A stretch of DNA of 64,000 bases from the NCBI RefSeq assembly GCF_004342175.1, contig NZ_SMAO01000001.1:310001-374000 (forward strand), read 5' to 3'. Under the pieces are notes generated by a model that was given only the letters and a program-made list of their open reading frames with translations, did no database searches and was not told where the DNA came from. Both the position numbers and the translations under genes were made by a program. The stretch comes from Thiobaca trueperi (GTDB lineage: Bacteria > Pseudomonadota > Gammaproteobacteria > Chromatiales > Chromatiaceae). Shown here in pieces: positions 16,660-24,690 of the stretch. The first letter of the stretch is position 1; each line of letters begins with the position of its first letter.

Positions 16660-18372
16660 TCAGGATTTCGGCAGGGTTACGCCGCGCTGGCCCTGATACT
16701 TGCCGGCGCGGTCTTTATAGGAGGTTTCGCAGATCTCGTCGGATTCAAAAAAGAGAATCTGCGCCACACCCTCATTCGCATAGATCTTTGCGGGCAATGG
16801 CGTGGTATTCGAGAATTCAAGGGTAATATGACCTTCCCATTCAGGCTCCAGGGGCGTGACGTTCACGATCAGACCGCAACGCGCATAAGTCGAATTATGC
16901 ACGATCATATCATTGGCAACAAAGTTATGAAGATTCGGAATGGTCAAGTCAAAGACCTCTTCTTCGCCGGCTGGCTGAATATCGGCCACCATATCCCAAA
17001 CGGGGCCATTGACAAGGGGCGACAGGTCGGTACCTGCTGTTTCTAGGGCAAATTGAGCTGAATTTTTTTTGGCGCCAATTGAATTCAGGTTCATTCCGGC
17101 GTCCGTAACGGCTGTCTTCGTCACCCCCAAAGCAGGTTGTGACAGTCTGTCAAAATGACCTTGAAAACCGGTTGACGCCTGCATGATGGCAGGCAGAATC
17201 TGCTGCTCCAGATGCAGCTGCTTGATGGACTCAGGCCAGAATCCGACCTCTTGAGCAAAAAGCCGTATTTGTTCCCTGTCCGTGATCTGGATGCAATAAG
17301 CATCGGCGCCAATCGTCGTCTTTTTTTCACGAGTGAGTGAAAAAACCCCAAACCGCAGCAGAAGATGATGAACATCCTCAATCAATCTGCGTGACGCTGA
17401 ATCGTATTCGACAAAGAAATCCGCATCTGATTCATAAACACTGCCGTCCACTGAAAACAAAGCACGCAGAAACAGGCGAGTCGTTTCCTTTGGCGACATG
17501 AAAATCGCCTGAGGCACGAACCTGCTTTCGGCTGAAACATTCAGTCCATAGCGTTCAAGCCATCGAGCGGCATGTTCATCTTCAGGCGCTTCGCCCAAAT
17601 CGCCATTTTCGATACAGTCTTTTAGCAACTCGGTCAGCACCGGATTACCAGTCGAGAAGGTCGGATGATCATCGGGCGTTTTGCATTGTCCTGCCGCGAT
17701 CATCAAGCCGAGCAGAGTCGCCTCCCAATCCGGCAAGGGGATTTTTCCAAAAACCGGAATCTCTCTTGCCACGGCAATCCTGTCACCGGGTTTCAGATCG
17801 CCGAGCTGGGTCCAACCATGCAATTGTCTGAAAGGGTGATTCGCCGTCGCGCGTATCTTCAAACCAGCCCGGGTCGTCAATTGGTAGACAGGCTTTTTCC
17901 CCTGCGGCAGAAAGGCGCTGACCCTGACCGGTTGCAAGCGCCAGTTCTGCATCCCCAATGTTTTGCGTCCAAATGCAAAATCGACGATGGGCAAATAAGC
18001 GCCGGACTCGGCGTCGACCACGCGCGTATCGGCCGTGAGACACTTGCCCAGACAGATGGTCATGACATTGCGCGGAATACGAAAGTATTCCACCGTCCGC
18101 GCCAGCGCAAATGAATTGGGCGGAATGATGCACACGTCGGATTTGAGATCGACGAAGCTGTTTGAATCGAAATTCTTGGGATCGACGATGGCCGAATTGA
18201 TATTGGTGAAGATCTTGAATTCGTCGGCGCAGCGGACATCATAGCCATAGCTCGATGTCCCGTAGGAAATCACCCGCCCGTTTTCACCTTCGCGCACCTG
18301 ACCCGGCTCAAAAGGATCGATCATCCCCTGTTCAGCCATGCGGCGGATCCAGCGGTCGGATTTAATGGTCAT
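16660..18372 (-). CDS. dcd: dCTP deaminase, interrupted by an intein
   Basis: 570 codons. The two outer parts (residues 1-110 and 494-570) join to a normal 187-residue dCTP deaminase, which makes dUTP for thymidylate synthesis. The inner 383 residues are an intein. The join is ICLGK / STYARCG: the intein sits directly before the Ser that corresponds to Ser111 of E. coli Dcd, an active-site residue, and the conserved Arg follows four residues later. Without splicing the enzyme cannot have an active site. Start [13 protein letters not shown] is typical for the proteobacterial family. Confidence 0.95.
   Translation of the reverse strand: MTIKSDRWIRRMAEQGMIDPFEPGQVREGENGRVISYGTSSYGYDVRCADEFKIFTNINSAIVDPKNFDSNSFVDLKSDVCIIPPNSFALARTVEYFRIPRNVMTICLGKCLTADTRVVDAESGAYLPIVDFAFGRKTLGMQNWRLQPVRVSAFLPQGKKPVYQLTTRAGLKIRATANHPFRQLHGWTQLGDLKPGDRIAVAREIPVFGKIPLPDWEATLLGLMIAAGQCKTPDDHPTFSTGNPVLTELLKDCIENGDLGEAPEDEHAARWLERYGLNVSAESRFVPQAIFMSPKETTRLFLRALFSVDGSVYESDADFFVEYDSASRRLIEDVHHLLLRFGVFSLTREKKTTIGADAYCIQITDREQIRLFAQEVGFWPESIKQLHLEQQILPAIMQASTGFQGHFDRLSQPALGVTKTAVTDAGMNLNSIGAKKNSAQFALETAGTDLSPLVNGPVWDMVADIQPAGEEEVFDLTIPNLHNFVANDMIVHNSTYARCGLIVNVTPLEPEWEGHITLEFSNTTPLPAKIYANEGVAQILFFESDEICETSYKDRAGKYQGQRGVTLPKS
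16894..18042 (-). other. Intein in dCTP deaminase with degenerate LAGLIDADG endonuclease
   Basis: Residues 111-493 of the ORF (383 residues). Splicing blocks: block A begins with Cys111 ([14 protein letters not shown]); block B has T176-A-N-H179 in a [10 protein letters not shown] context; block F/G reads [21 protein letters not shown], with His492-Asn493 and Ser494 as +1 nucleophile. All splicing residues are present. The two LAGLIDADG motifs are LLGLMIAAG (220-228) and LRALFSVDG (302-310). The first has Ala227 where the metal-binding Asp is expected, so the homing endonuclease is probably inactive while splicing should still work. Confidence 0.95.
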
Positions 18373-18440
18373 ACGTCAACCTCAGAGAGAAAAATAACGG
18401 GCGCGAAAATACCCGTTCCAGTTTTTTGATCAGACAGGAT

Positions 18441-18632
18441 TAAACCGCGTCCAGAGCGAAATGCGTAATTTCCATTTGGTGTTTAGTCTTAAAGATTTTT
18501 TCGATCTCAGTGGAGACGCGGTTTAAAATTTTATATTTTTTAATACCTTAAACCGCGCCCCTCTAACGGTCGTCGATGCTGCCAAGGCCGACCCAATCCC
18601 CAAACATCACATACCGCACCGGGCGCGGTTTA
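18441..18632 (+). repeat. Composite CGCGGTTTA element (A unit, linker, B unit)
   Basis: Unit A 18441-18525, linker AAAATTTTATATTTTTTAATACC (18526-18548), unit B 18549-18632. This is the second of three near-identical composites of about 192 bases. It lies between the dcd start and the ubiA stop. Apart from this element the 18373-18700 gap holds only the dcd promoter region and nothing else I can identify. Confidence 0.93.
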
Positions 18633-18700
18633 ATCCTGTCAAAATCCATACGACGATGCACAGCGGCACGCAAAAGAAGCGCGCCGCCAAATCGGGCGGA

Positions 18701-19606
18701 TCAGCCGCGCACGGCGTAATCCAGCAGCAGGCCGACGAAGATCGCCATGCCGAAAAAATTGTTGTTCAGAAAGGCTTCAAAACAGGCGCGGGGTTCACGG
18801 TCGCGGATCAAGACCTGCTGATAGACCCCGAGTCCGGCGGCAACGGTGAGCCCGGCATTGAACCAGCCACCCAGCCCGACATGCAGACCGATCCCGAACA
18901 GCATGCCGAGCATCAGAATCTGCAATAGCCCGATGACCAGCCGATCCCAGAGACCGAAGAGGATGGCGGTCGATTTGATCCCGACCTTGAGATCGTCCTC
19001 ACGATCAACCATCGCATACTGCGTATCGTAGACGAGTGCCCAGACCAGGGCAGCGATGAAGAGGATCCAGGCATAGACCGGGATCTGACCGGTGACGGCC
19101 ATGAAGGCCATGGGGATAGCCCAACCGAAGGCGGCGCCCAGAAACAACTGCGGGACATGGGTGAAACGCTTCATGAATGGATAGATGAAGGTCAGCAGCA
19201 GCGCGACCACGGACAGCGCCACGGTCTGCCAGTTCAACTGGAGCACCAGACCGAACGACAGCAGGCTGAGCACCACGAACACCGCCAGCGCCTCAGTGGG
19301 TGTGGCCTCGCCGGTCGCCAGCGGTCGCTGGCGGGTGCGGGCGACATGCCCATCGACCTTGCGATCCGCGAAGTCATTGATCGCGCAGCCAGCCGAGCGC
19401 ATCAGCACCACGCCCAGAACGAAGATCAGCACCACGAACCAGGGCGGATGCCCGTCGCCAGCGAGCCACAGCGCCCACAGCGCCGGCCACATCAGCAGAA
19501 AGATACCGATGGGACGATGCAGACGCACCAGCACCACATACGTCTGCAAACGTTCGCGCCAGGACGGCAGACGGGGTCGTTCGATGTTGATGTCGGAAAA
19601 GCTCAT
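18701..19606 (-). CDS. ubiA: 4-hydroxybenzoate polyprenyltransferase
   Basis: 301 residues. This integral-membrane prenyltransferase attaches the polyprenyl chain to 4-hydroxybenzoate in ubiquinone synthesis. The two Asp-rich motifs that hold Mg-diphosphate are seen: NDFADRKVDGHVARTRQRPLA near residue 80 and DREDDLKVGIKSTA near residue 200. About eight hydrophobic helices are visible. ubiC is not adjacent. Confidence 0.94.
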   Translation of the reverse strand: MSFSDINIERPRLPSWRERLQTYVVLVRLHRPIGIFLLMWPALWALWLAGDGHPPWFVVLIFVLGVVLMRSAGCAINDFADRKVDGHVARTRQRPLATGEATPTEALAVFVVLSLLSFGLVLQLNWQTVALSVVALLLTFIYPFMKRFTHVPQLFLGAAFGWAIPMAFMAVTGQIPVYAWILFIAALVWALVYDTQYAMVDREDDLKVGIKSTAILFGLWDRLVIGLLQILMLGMLFGIGLHVGLGGWFNAGLTVAAGLGVYQQVLIRDREPRACFEAFLNNNFFGMAIFVGLLLDYAVRG

Positions 19607-19668
19607 AGTGCGGATCGTATCCTGGTTTGATCTGATCGCCCGCCGGGCAGAAAGCTGTTGATTATGTC

Positions 19669-19695
19669 ATAGGGGATTGCTGAAAAAGCCCCTAT
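19669..19695. terminator. Inverted repeat between pap and ubiA
   Basis: ATAGGGG ... CCCCTAT arms with a loop of about 13 bases that includes a run of A (T on the minus strand). It lies between the pap region (stop at 19785, minus strand) and ubiA (start at 19606, minus strand). It could weaken read-through from pap into ubiA, but the T-run is in the loop rather than after the stem, so the call is weak. Confidence 0.35.
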
Positions 19696-19784
19696 TCCAA
19701 ATTGGATCCGATTGCCCTGGAATGGAGGTGTAAACGATTTATCACCCCGTCCAGATTGCATCGCGCACTGCACGCGATTGATCT

Positions 19785-21335
19785 CTAACCCCCGCCCACA
19801 ATCCGCTTCTCGCCGCAGGGCACATAGCCCGCTGTCGGAATCGGATCGCCCTTCAACGATTCGCTCAGGGTGTCGCAGATGGTGCGCATCACCTTCACCC
19901 GTGCATAGGCCTTGTCGTCGCCTTCGATCAGGGTCCAGGCGGCGTGCCGGGTGCTGGTGCGGGCGACCATCTCGTTGACGGCCTCTTTGTAGTACGGCCA
20001 TTTCTCGCGATTGCGCCAGTCGTCTTCGGTGATCTTGTAGCGTTTGTAGGGGACGCTTTCGCGATCCTTGAAGCGTTTGAGCTGTTCGTCCTGGCTGATG
20101 TGCAGCCAGAATTTGAGGAGGATGACGCCGCTGTCGACCAGTTGCTCCTCAAAACGGTTGATCTCCGAATAGGCGCGCCGCCACTCGGCATCGCTGGCAT
20201 AGCCTTCGACCCGTTCGACCAGCACCCGGCCATACCAGGAGCGGTCGTAAAGCGTGATATGGCCGGCGCGCGGGATGTGACGCCAGAAGCGCCACAGATA
20301 ATGATGGGCCTTTTCCTCGTCGGTCGGCGCAGCGACCGGGATGGCCCGATAGAGCCGGGCGTCGATGGCGGTGGTGATGCGCCGGATCGCGCCGCCCTTG
20401 CCGCCTGCGTCCACGCCCTCGAACATGAGCACGGTCGAACGCTTTTTGTTATAGGCGGTCCAGGCAAGCTCGTTGATTTCGGTTTGCAGACGCTTCAGGT
20501 CGGTCTTGTACTGGTCGCGCGGCAAGGACAGCGACAGATCCAGTTGGTCGAGCAGGGTGATCTGGGCGCTCGGGCTGCCCGGCAGATCCGGACTGACGAG
20601 ATTGTTGGCGGCATCGCCGTTCGATGCCTCGGCGAGTCGCGAACGGATGGCGTGCAGCAGGGTCTTGCCGACGGTCAGATCGCGATAACGCCGGTCACTG
20701 GCCTCGATCAGATACCAGGGCGAGACGCCGCGATCCGTATGCAGAATGATCCGCTCGGCGACCTGCTCGAAGGTGGCGTAATGCTCGGAGAACTTGCTCT
20801 TGTCCGGCAGCATCTTCCAGCGGCTCTTGTCGTCGCGCGACAGTTCTTTGAGCCGCGCCTTCTGATCCGCCTCGGACAGATGGAACCAGAATTTGACGAT
20901 CAGCGCCCCGTCCTGGATCAGCATGCGTTCGAAATCGACGATGCGGTTGAGCTCGCCGTCCAGCTCCGCATCGGTGCAGTAGCCGTTGAAACGGTGCTCG
21001 ATGGGGGTCTGATACCAGCCGCCGAAGAGGATCGAGATCTCGCCGCGCGGGGGCATCGCCCGCCAGAAGCGCCAGTAGCGCGGACGCTCGCGCTCTTCGT
21101 CCGATTCATTCCAAAAGGCGAAGGTCTGTACTCCGCGCGTATCCAGCCATTCGTTGAGACGGTTGATGACTTCGCCCTTCCCCGCCGCCTCGACGCCTGA
21201 CACCAGAATGATGACCGGAATCCTGGATTCCTTGAGGTCATGCTGGATGGCCAGTAACTGGGTGCGGAGTTCTTCCTGCTGCGCCTTGTAATCTTCCTTG
21301 CTGACTGAGCGACCGACTTTCGTTGCCTCGAACAT
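19785..21335 (-). CDS. pap: Polyphosphate:AMP phosphotransferase (two-domain PPK2)
   Basis: 516 residues with two tandem PPK2 domains, the class II form that transfers phosphate from polyphosphate to AMP giving ADP. Walker A motifs are GVEAAGKGEV (domain 1, near residue 45) and GVDAGGKGGA (domain 2, near residue 308). Both domains have the FWRxxPPRG / FWRHIPRAGH stretch and a DRSWYGR-type segment (degenerate in domain 1: FGGWYQTP). The ATG at 21335 follows AGGAG; a start 30 bases upstream lacks one. It links polyphosphate stores to adenylate energy charge, and the pst system is nearby. Confidence 0.9.
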   Translation of the reverse strand: MFEATKVGRSVSKEDYKAQQEELRTQLLAIQHDLKESRIPVIILVSGVEAAGKGEVINRLNEWLDTRGVQTFAFWNESDEERERPRYWRFWRAMPPRGEISILFGGWYQTPIEHRFNGYCTDAELDGELNRIVDFERMLIQDGALIVKFWFHLSEADQKARLKELSRDDKSRWKMLPDKSKFSEHYATFEQVAERIILHTDRGVSPWYLIEASDRRYRDLTVGKTLLHAIRSRLAEASNGDAANNLVSPDLPGSPSAQITLLDQLDLSLSLPRDQYKTDLKRLQTEINELAWTAYNKKRSTVLMFEGVDAGGKGGAIRRITTAIDARLYRAIPVAAPTDEEKAHHYLWRFWRHIPRAGHITLYDRSWYGRVLVERVEGYASDAEWRRAYSEINRFEEQLVDSGVILLKFWLHISQDEQLKRFKDRESVPYKRYKITEDDWRNREKWPYYKEAVNEMVARTSTRHAAWTLIEGDDKAYARVKVMRTICDTLSESLKGDPIPTAGYVPCGEKRIVGGG

Positions 21336-21486
21336 CTGATGCTCCTGAGTTTGACCAAGCCTCACCTAATGCCCGTCTGCACTGAGATCAGTCTGTCGCG
21401 ACGGAGCCTGCGAATGATACCGGGAATCGGCGGCAGGCCCACCACGGCTTCAGCCCCCGCTTCATTGGGAGGATGGCGTGTGCACC

Positions 21487-21610
21487 TAAACCGCGTCCAG
21501 AGCGACAGGCACCATTTTCAGTTCGTTCGTTGTCGTTGTCGCTGTCGTAATCGAAGATTCGATGCACAAGCCGACAACGACAACGACAATGATCGGAGAG
21601 ACGCGATTTA
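21487..21610 (+). repeat. Expanded variant of the CGCGGTTTA element
   Basis: It starts TAAACCGCGTCCAGAGCGA like type A units and ends GGAGAGACGCGATTTA. The middle differs: TTGTCGTTGTCGCTGTCG is mirrored by CGACAACGACAACGACAA, giving a second nested hairpin of TTGTCG-type repeats. It lies in the 21336-21789 gap with the next repeat; I see no gene there. Confidence 0.8.
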
Positions 21611-21651
21611 AGGTGGTTTCCGGGAAAGTTTCTACCAGAATCAAGGTGCCA

Positions 21652-21750
21652 AATGGACAGGATGAACAGGATTTCGCAGGATTCACAGGAGACAAATCAT
21701 TGTTTTCCGAATCCTGTCAATCTTGAAAAATCCTGTGAATCCTGTCCATT
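21652..21750. repeat. Inverted repeat with GGACAGGATGAACAGG arms
   Basis: Arms AATGGACAGGATGAACAGGATT and AATCCTGTGAATCCTGTCCATT with CAGGATT repeats inside. Same family as 5215-5312. It lies downstream of cheD (which reads toward it) and could serve as a transcription end. Confidence 0.75.
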
Positions 21751-21789
21751 CAAATCCTCTCCGTGGGTAGATTGTTTTCAGGAAATCAC

Positions 21790-22383
21790 CTAAAAGAAAT
21801 CGATTGGAATGGAGCGCTGCTGCTCGCGCAGGGCGTGCTGCAAATAGGCCCGCTCGTCCGCCGCGATCTGCTCCGTGCTGCGCCTGGGAATGCGACGGAG
21901 ATAGACCGTGAAATCAGCGCCATGAAAATGGATTTGCCGGCCTTCATCGCCGCCAAGATCCTCCGCGATCAGCGGAATGCCATCCTGATTCAGGAAATGT
22001 CGCACGAACTGGATATTGGCACTGCCGATATTGAAACGATCAGGGGGATCCCGATCCGCGCTGTTCAGCAGATTACCGCCGCCGAAGGCCTTGGCGCGCA
22101 GACGCTCGCGCCTGGCGCCCAGGTTCAGCAGACCGTTGATCAGCAGCTCCATCGCCCAGAGACCGTAGCGCCCGGCATCGGACGCCAGGAGCGGCTCGCT
22201 GCCAATCAGATTGCGCGCCGGCAGCAGAAAATGATTCATGCCTCTGACCTGCGCCACCGGATCGAAGAGACAGACCGAGACGCAGGAACCCAGAAGCGTC
22301 GAAAGCATCACCGGCTCACGGGTGACGAAACACTCCCCAGGACGGAGGAAGTGTTTCTGGATCTGGTCATCGGTCATTGGCAT
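21790..22383 (-). CDS. cheD: Chemoreceptor glutamine deamidase CheD
   Basis: 197 residues. CheD deamidates glutamines in methyl-accepting chemotaxis receptors and can interact with CheC. The catalytic residues are visible: Cys34 in LSTLLGSCVSVCLFD, His51 in RGMNHFLLP, and a Thr29 upstream. Its start may be the ATG at 22383 or 22377; neither has a clear ribosome site. No other chemotaxis gene is in the window; the neighbour is a DUF5610 protein. Confidence 0.92.
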   Translation of the reverse strand: MPMTDDQIQKHFLRPGECFVTREPVMLSTLLGSCVSVCLFDPVAQVRGMNHFLLPARNLIGSEPLLASDAGRYGLWAMELLINGLLNLGARRERLRAKAFGGGNLLNSADRDPPDRFNIGSANIQFVRHFLNQDGIPLIAEDLGGDEGRQIHFHGADFTVYLRRIPRRSTEQIAADERAYLQHALREQQRSIPIDFF

Positions 22384-22428
22384 GAATCAGGGTACGTCCG
22401 CTCCGTAAAACGAACAGCGAGATCGAAC

Positions 22429-23598
22429 CTATGACGGTTCTTTGATCGAGCCCAGCAACCGATCCAGATTGCTTTGATAAATCGACTGCTGCTCGGATGA
22501 GGCATCCTTGAAGCGGCTGTCCTGTTCCATCAAGCCCTGCATGAGCTGGCTGGCGACTTCGCGGGCCTGCTCCAGGAATTCCAGCGCCGGTTTCTGGAAA
22601 CTCTCACGCAGATCGTTCGCCAGATGGCCGAGACGGCGCCCCGCGTTGGCCTGCTCCGGGTTCTCCAGTTGCTGGGTCTTCTGATACTGCTGAACCGAGC
22701 TGTACTGCTCGGAGCGGCTCATGCGCAGATCCATGGACGCGAGCTGTTTGCTGTCGAACGAGACATTCGAGACCTGATCGAACGCCTTCTGCACGTCGCC
22801 ACCATAGAAATCGTTTGCCACCTGACCGACATCGCGCATCAGGTTCTGGATCGCGGTGATTTCCTCCTCGTTCAGATCGCCTTCGACACTGAATTCATAA
22901 CCGGTCTTCTCGGTGCGGCTGAGATCCACACGGGTCGCCTGATTGCCTTCCCCGTCCTGAACGGTCGCAAAGCTGCTCTGCGCATCAAGCGAGCGGCTGA
23001 AATTCACCTTGACCACATCGCCTTCGCGGGTCTTGAGCGTCAGCGAAAAATCATCGGCGCGCTGATAACGCTCGGCGGCGGCCAGACTGGTCGTGCCGCT
23101 GGTGGTGCTGACCGCCTCTACCGGCTTTGACGGCGAGAGTTTCTCCAGCGCGGCGAAGGTGGCATCCTCGGTCGCCTGCACCTGGGTGGCGATGTCGCCG
23201 TTGAGCACCTTGAGATTCGAGAGGATGTCCTTGGCCTCCTTGAAACCCTGCTCAGCGCCCTTCATCGCGCTGTCATAGAGCGCCTGCACCTCTTCTTCCG
23301 ATTTGCCTTTGGCACGGGCGTTTTCCAGCCCCATCGCGACGAAGCTGCTGATCCGGTCGGCAATCTTCTCGGGGGTGTATTCATTGGCATCCACTTTCTT
23401 CAGGGTGCTGATGTCCATGCCCGGCACATTGCTCAGGGCGTTCAGCGCCTTTTCCTGAAGACTGGACAGCGCCTGAGCGGTGGGATTGCTGCCGGGCTGA
23501 AGTCCCGTTCCCGCACCGAGCCCGCCGGATCGCATCGTCTGCTGGGCGTTGGCGTGGACGTTCGAGTGCGATGAATAGTTCGAATGGATGTTGATCAC
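22429..23598 (-). CDS. DUF5610 domain-containing protein
   Basis: 389 residues, hydrophilic and largely helical with no signal peptide or membrane segment. The central part (about 50-140, with LSNVPGMDISTLKKVDANEYTPEKIADRISSFV) matches my memory of the DUF5610 family found in gammaproteobacteria, whose function is not known. I choose the GTG at 23598 because GGAG lies six bases before it; an upstream ATG at 23685 would overlap the DUF2835 gene end. It is transcribed with DUF2835 and cheD. Confidence 0.7.
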   Translation of the reverse strand: MINIHSNYSSHSNVHANAQQTMRSGGLGAGTGLQPGSNPTAQALSSLQEKALNALSNVPGMDISTLKKVDANEYTPEKIADRISSFVAMGLENARAKGKSEEEVQALYDSAMKGAEQGFKEAKDILSNLKVLNGDIATQVQATEDATFAALEKLSPSKPVEAVSTTSGTTSLAAAERYQRADDFSLTLKTREGDVVKVNFSRSLDAQSSFATVQDGEGNQATRVDLSRTEKTGYEFSVEGDLNEEEITAIQNLMRDVGQVANDFYGGDVQKAFDQVSNVSFDSKQLASMDLRMSRSEQYSSVQQYQKTQQLENPEQANAGRRLGHLANDLRESFQKPALEFLEQAREVASQLMQGLMEQDSRFKDASSEQQSIYQSNLDRLLGSIKEPS

Positions 23599-23681
23599 GG
23601 CGGACTCCGTTAAGGCGGTAGGTACACAGAGGCTATCGGCTGACCGGCCGGTTACTTTAAGGTGATGTCTGTCGGGGCGAA

Positions 23682-23909
23682 TCAACTCACCCCGACACGT
23701 TCCAGAGAAACCAGCCGATTCTGATCATCCACGGTCATGCAGAACTGACCACGCACGCCATCGGCAGTCACGAAACGCCGCAGATTTGCGGCGGGAAAAG
23801 AGAGTGTCCGTCCATCATGGGCACGCACCACGACCTGCTTCACAATGCCCTGATAATAAGGCAGATATTCGGTCGCCGTGATCGCAAGACTGAAATAAAA
23901 CCGCTGCAT
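23682..23909 (-). CDS. DUF2835 family protein
   Basis: 75 residues. The sequence pattern RFYFSLAITATEYLPYYQG, VVVRAHDGRT-x-x-FPAANLR and FVTADGVRG-x-F fits the small DUF2835 family of gammaproteobacteria, all of unknown function. The start codon lies 2 bases from a composite repeat, so its promoter must be within or beyond the repeat. Confidence 0.85.
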   Translation of the reverse strand: MQRFYFSLAITATEYLPYYQGIVKQVVVRAHDGRTLSFPAANLRRFVTADGVRGQFCMTVDDQNRLVSLERVGVS

Positions 23910-23911
23910 GT

Positions 23912-24103
23912 TAAACCGCGTCCGGAGCGATATGTGTCATTTTCAGTTTGTGTTTAGCTTTGGAGATGTCATCAACATCCGTGGAAACGCGGTTTAACAT
24001 TTTATATTTTTTAACATCTTAAACCGCGCCCGCGCGAACGGTCATCGATTCTGCCAAGACCGACTCAATCCTCAACGATCACATGCTGCACCGGGCGCGG
24101 TTT
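23912..24103 (+). repeat. Composite CGCGGTTTA element (A unit, linker, B unit)
   Basis: Unit A 23912-23996, linker about 23997-24019 (CATTTTATATTTTTTAACATC), unit B 24020-24103. Third composite copy. It fills the space between the DUF2835 start and the PilZ gene stop. Both genes read on the minus strand, so the element lies in their shared intergenic region. Confidence 0.93.
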
Positions 24104-24108
24104 GGTCA

Positions 24109-24405
24109 TCAAACCGACTCGCTCAGAAATTCCACTCCGATCAGATAATCCGACTCGCGTGGCGTCACCCGCGCGATCCGCGCGCTCCGTCTCAGCGGCT
24201 CAATCCGCTCGCTTGGACTGCGCACCAGGATCTCGACCTCTTCGTTCTGATCGATGGCCGTTGTGGTCACAAAAGCACAGCCGGAGGCACTCAGGTCAAT
24301 CAGCCAGGCGGTCAGCGTCTCGCCGGTCGTCAGCCGGGTGATGGTCGCCTCGGTCTGCGCCGCCAGGCGCTTGAAATCACGTCGTTCCGCATCGCGTAAC
24401 AGCAT
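24109..24405 (-). CDS. PilZ domain protein
   Basis: 98 residues, a single PilZ domain, the fold that binds cyclic-di-GMP. The two binding motifs are present: the RxxxR element as RRDFKR near residue 8, and the D-x-S-x-x-G element as DLSASGCAF near residue 40. The ATG at 24405 is eight bases from AAGGAG and is better placed than the ATG at 24411, which is only two bases away. Confidence 0.88.
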   Translation of the reverse strand: MLLRDAERRDFKRLAAQTEATITRLTTGETLTAWLIDLSASGCAFVTTTAIDQNEEVEILVRSPSERIEPLRRSARIARVTPRESDYLIGVEFLSESV

Positions 24406-24467
24406 TGTCATGTCTCCTTCGGTGCATGAAATTTCAAGGTGTCGTCTCTACCGGGACGACAGGATTC

Positions 24468-24550
24468 TAAACCGCGCCCAGAGCGAGATGCCAAGTTTCA
24501 AGTGATTTCGACGTCTGGCGCATCCCCGGCGCTTGACGGGGCGCCGTTTA
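24468..24550. repeat. Degenerate CGCGGTTTA element upstream of glgC
   Basis: TAAACCGCGCCCAGAGCGAGATG at the left and GACGGGGCGCCGTTTA at the right, with an inner GCGC-rich stem (CATCCCCGGCGCTTGACGGGGCG). It combines a type B left end with a type A-like GAGCGAGATG. It lies in the 24406-24690 gap between the divergent pilZ and glgC genes. Confidence 0.75.
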
Positions 24551-24690
24551 AGGGGATGCCCTGAAAATTTTATCCCCGCATCAACCGGGGTTCCGATAAT
24601 CGGGAAACCTCTCGGTGACAGGTTTATGATTGCCGCCCGAGACCAACACCCAACAGCGAAAAGGCCCCGACACGGGCTTGCGGAGGAACC

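Noticed and set aside
9469-24103. CRISPR array
   Set aside because: The CGCGGTTTA repeats are palindromic elements spread between genes, not regular short repeats with unique spacers, and there are no cas genes.
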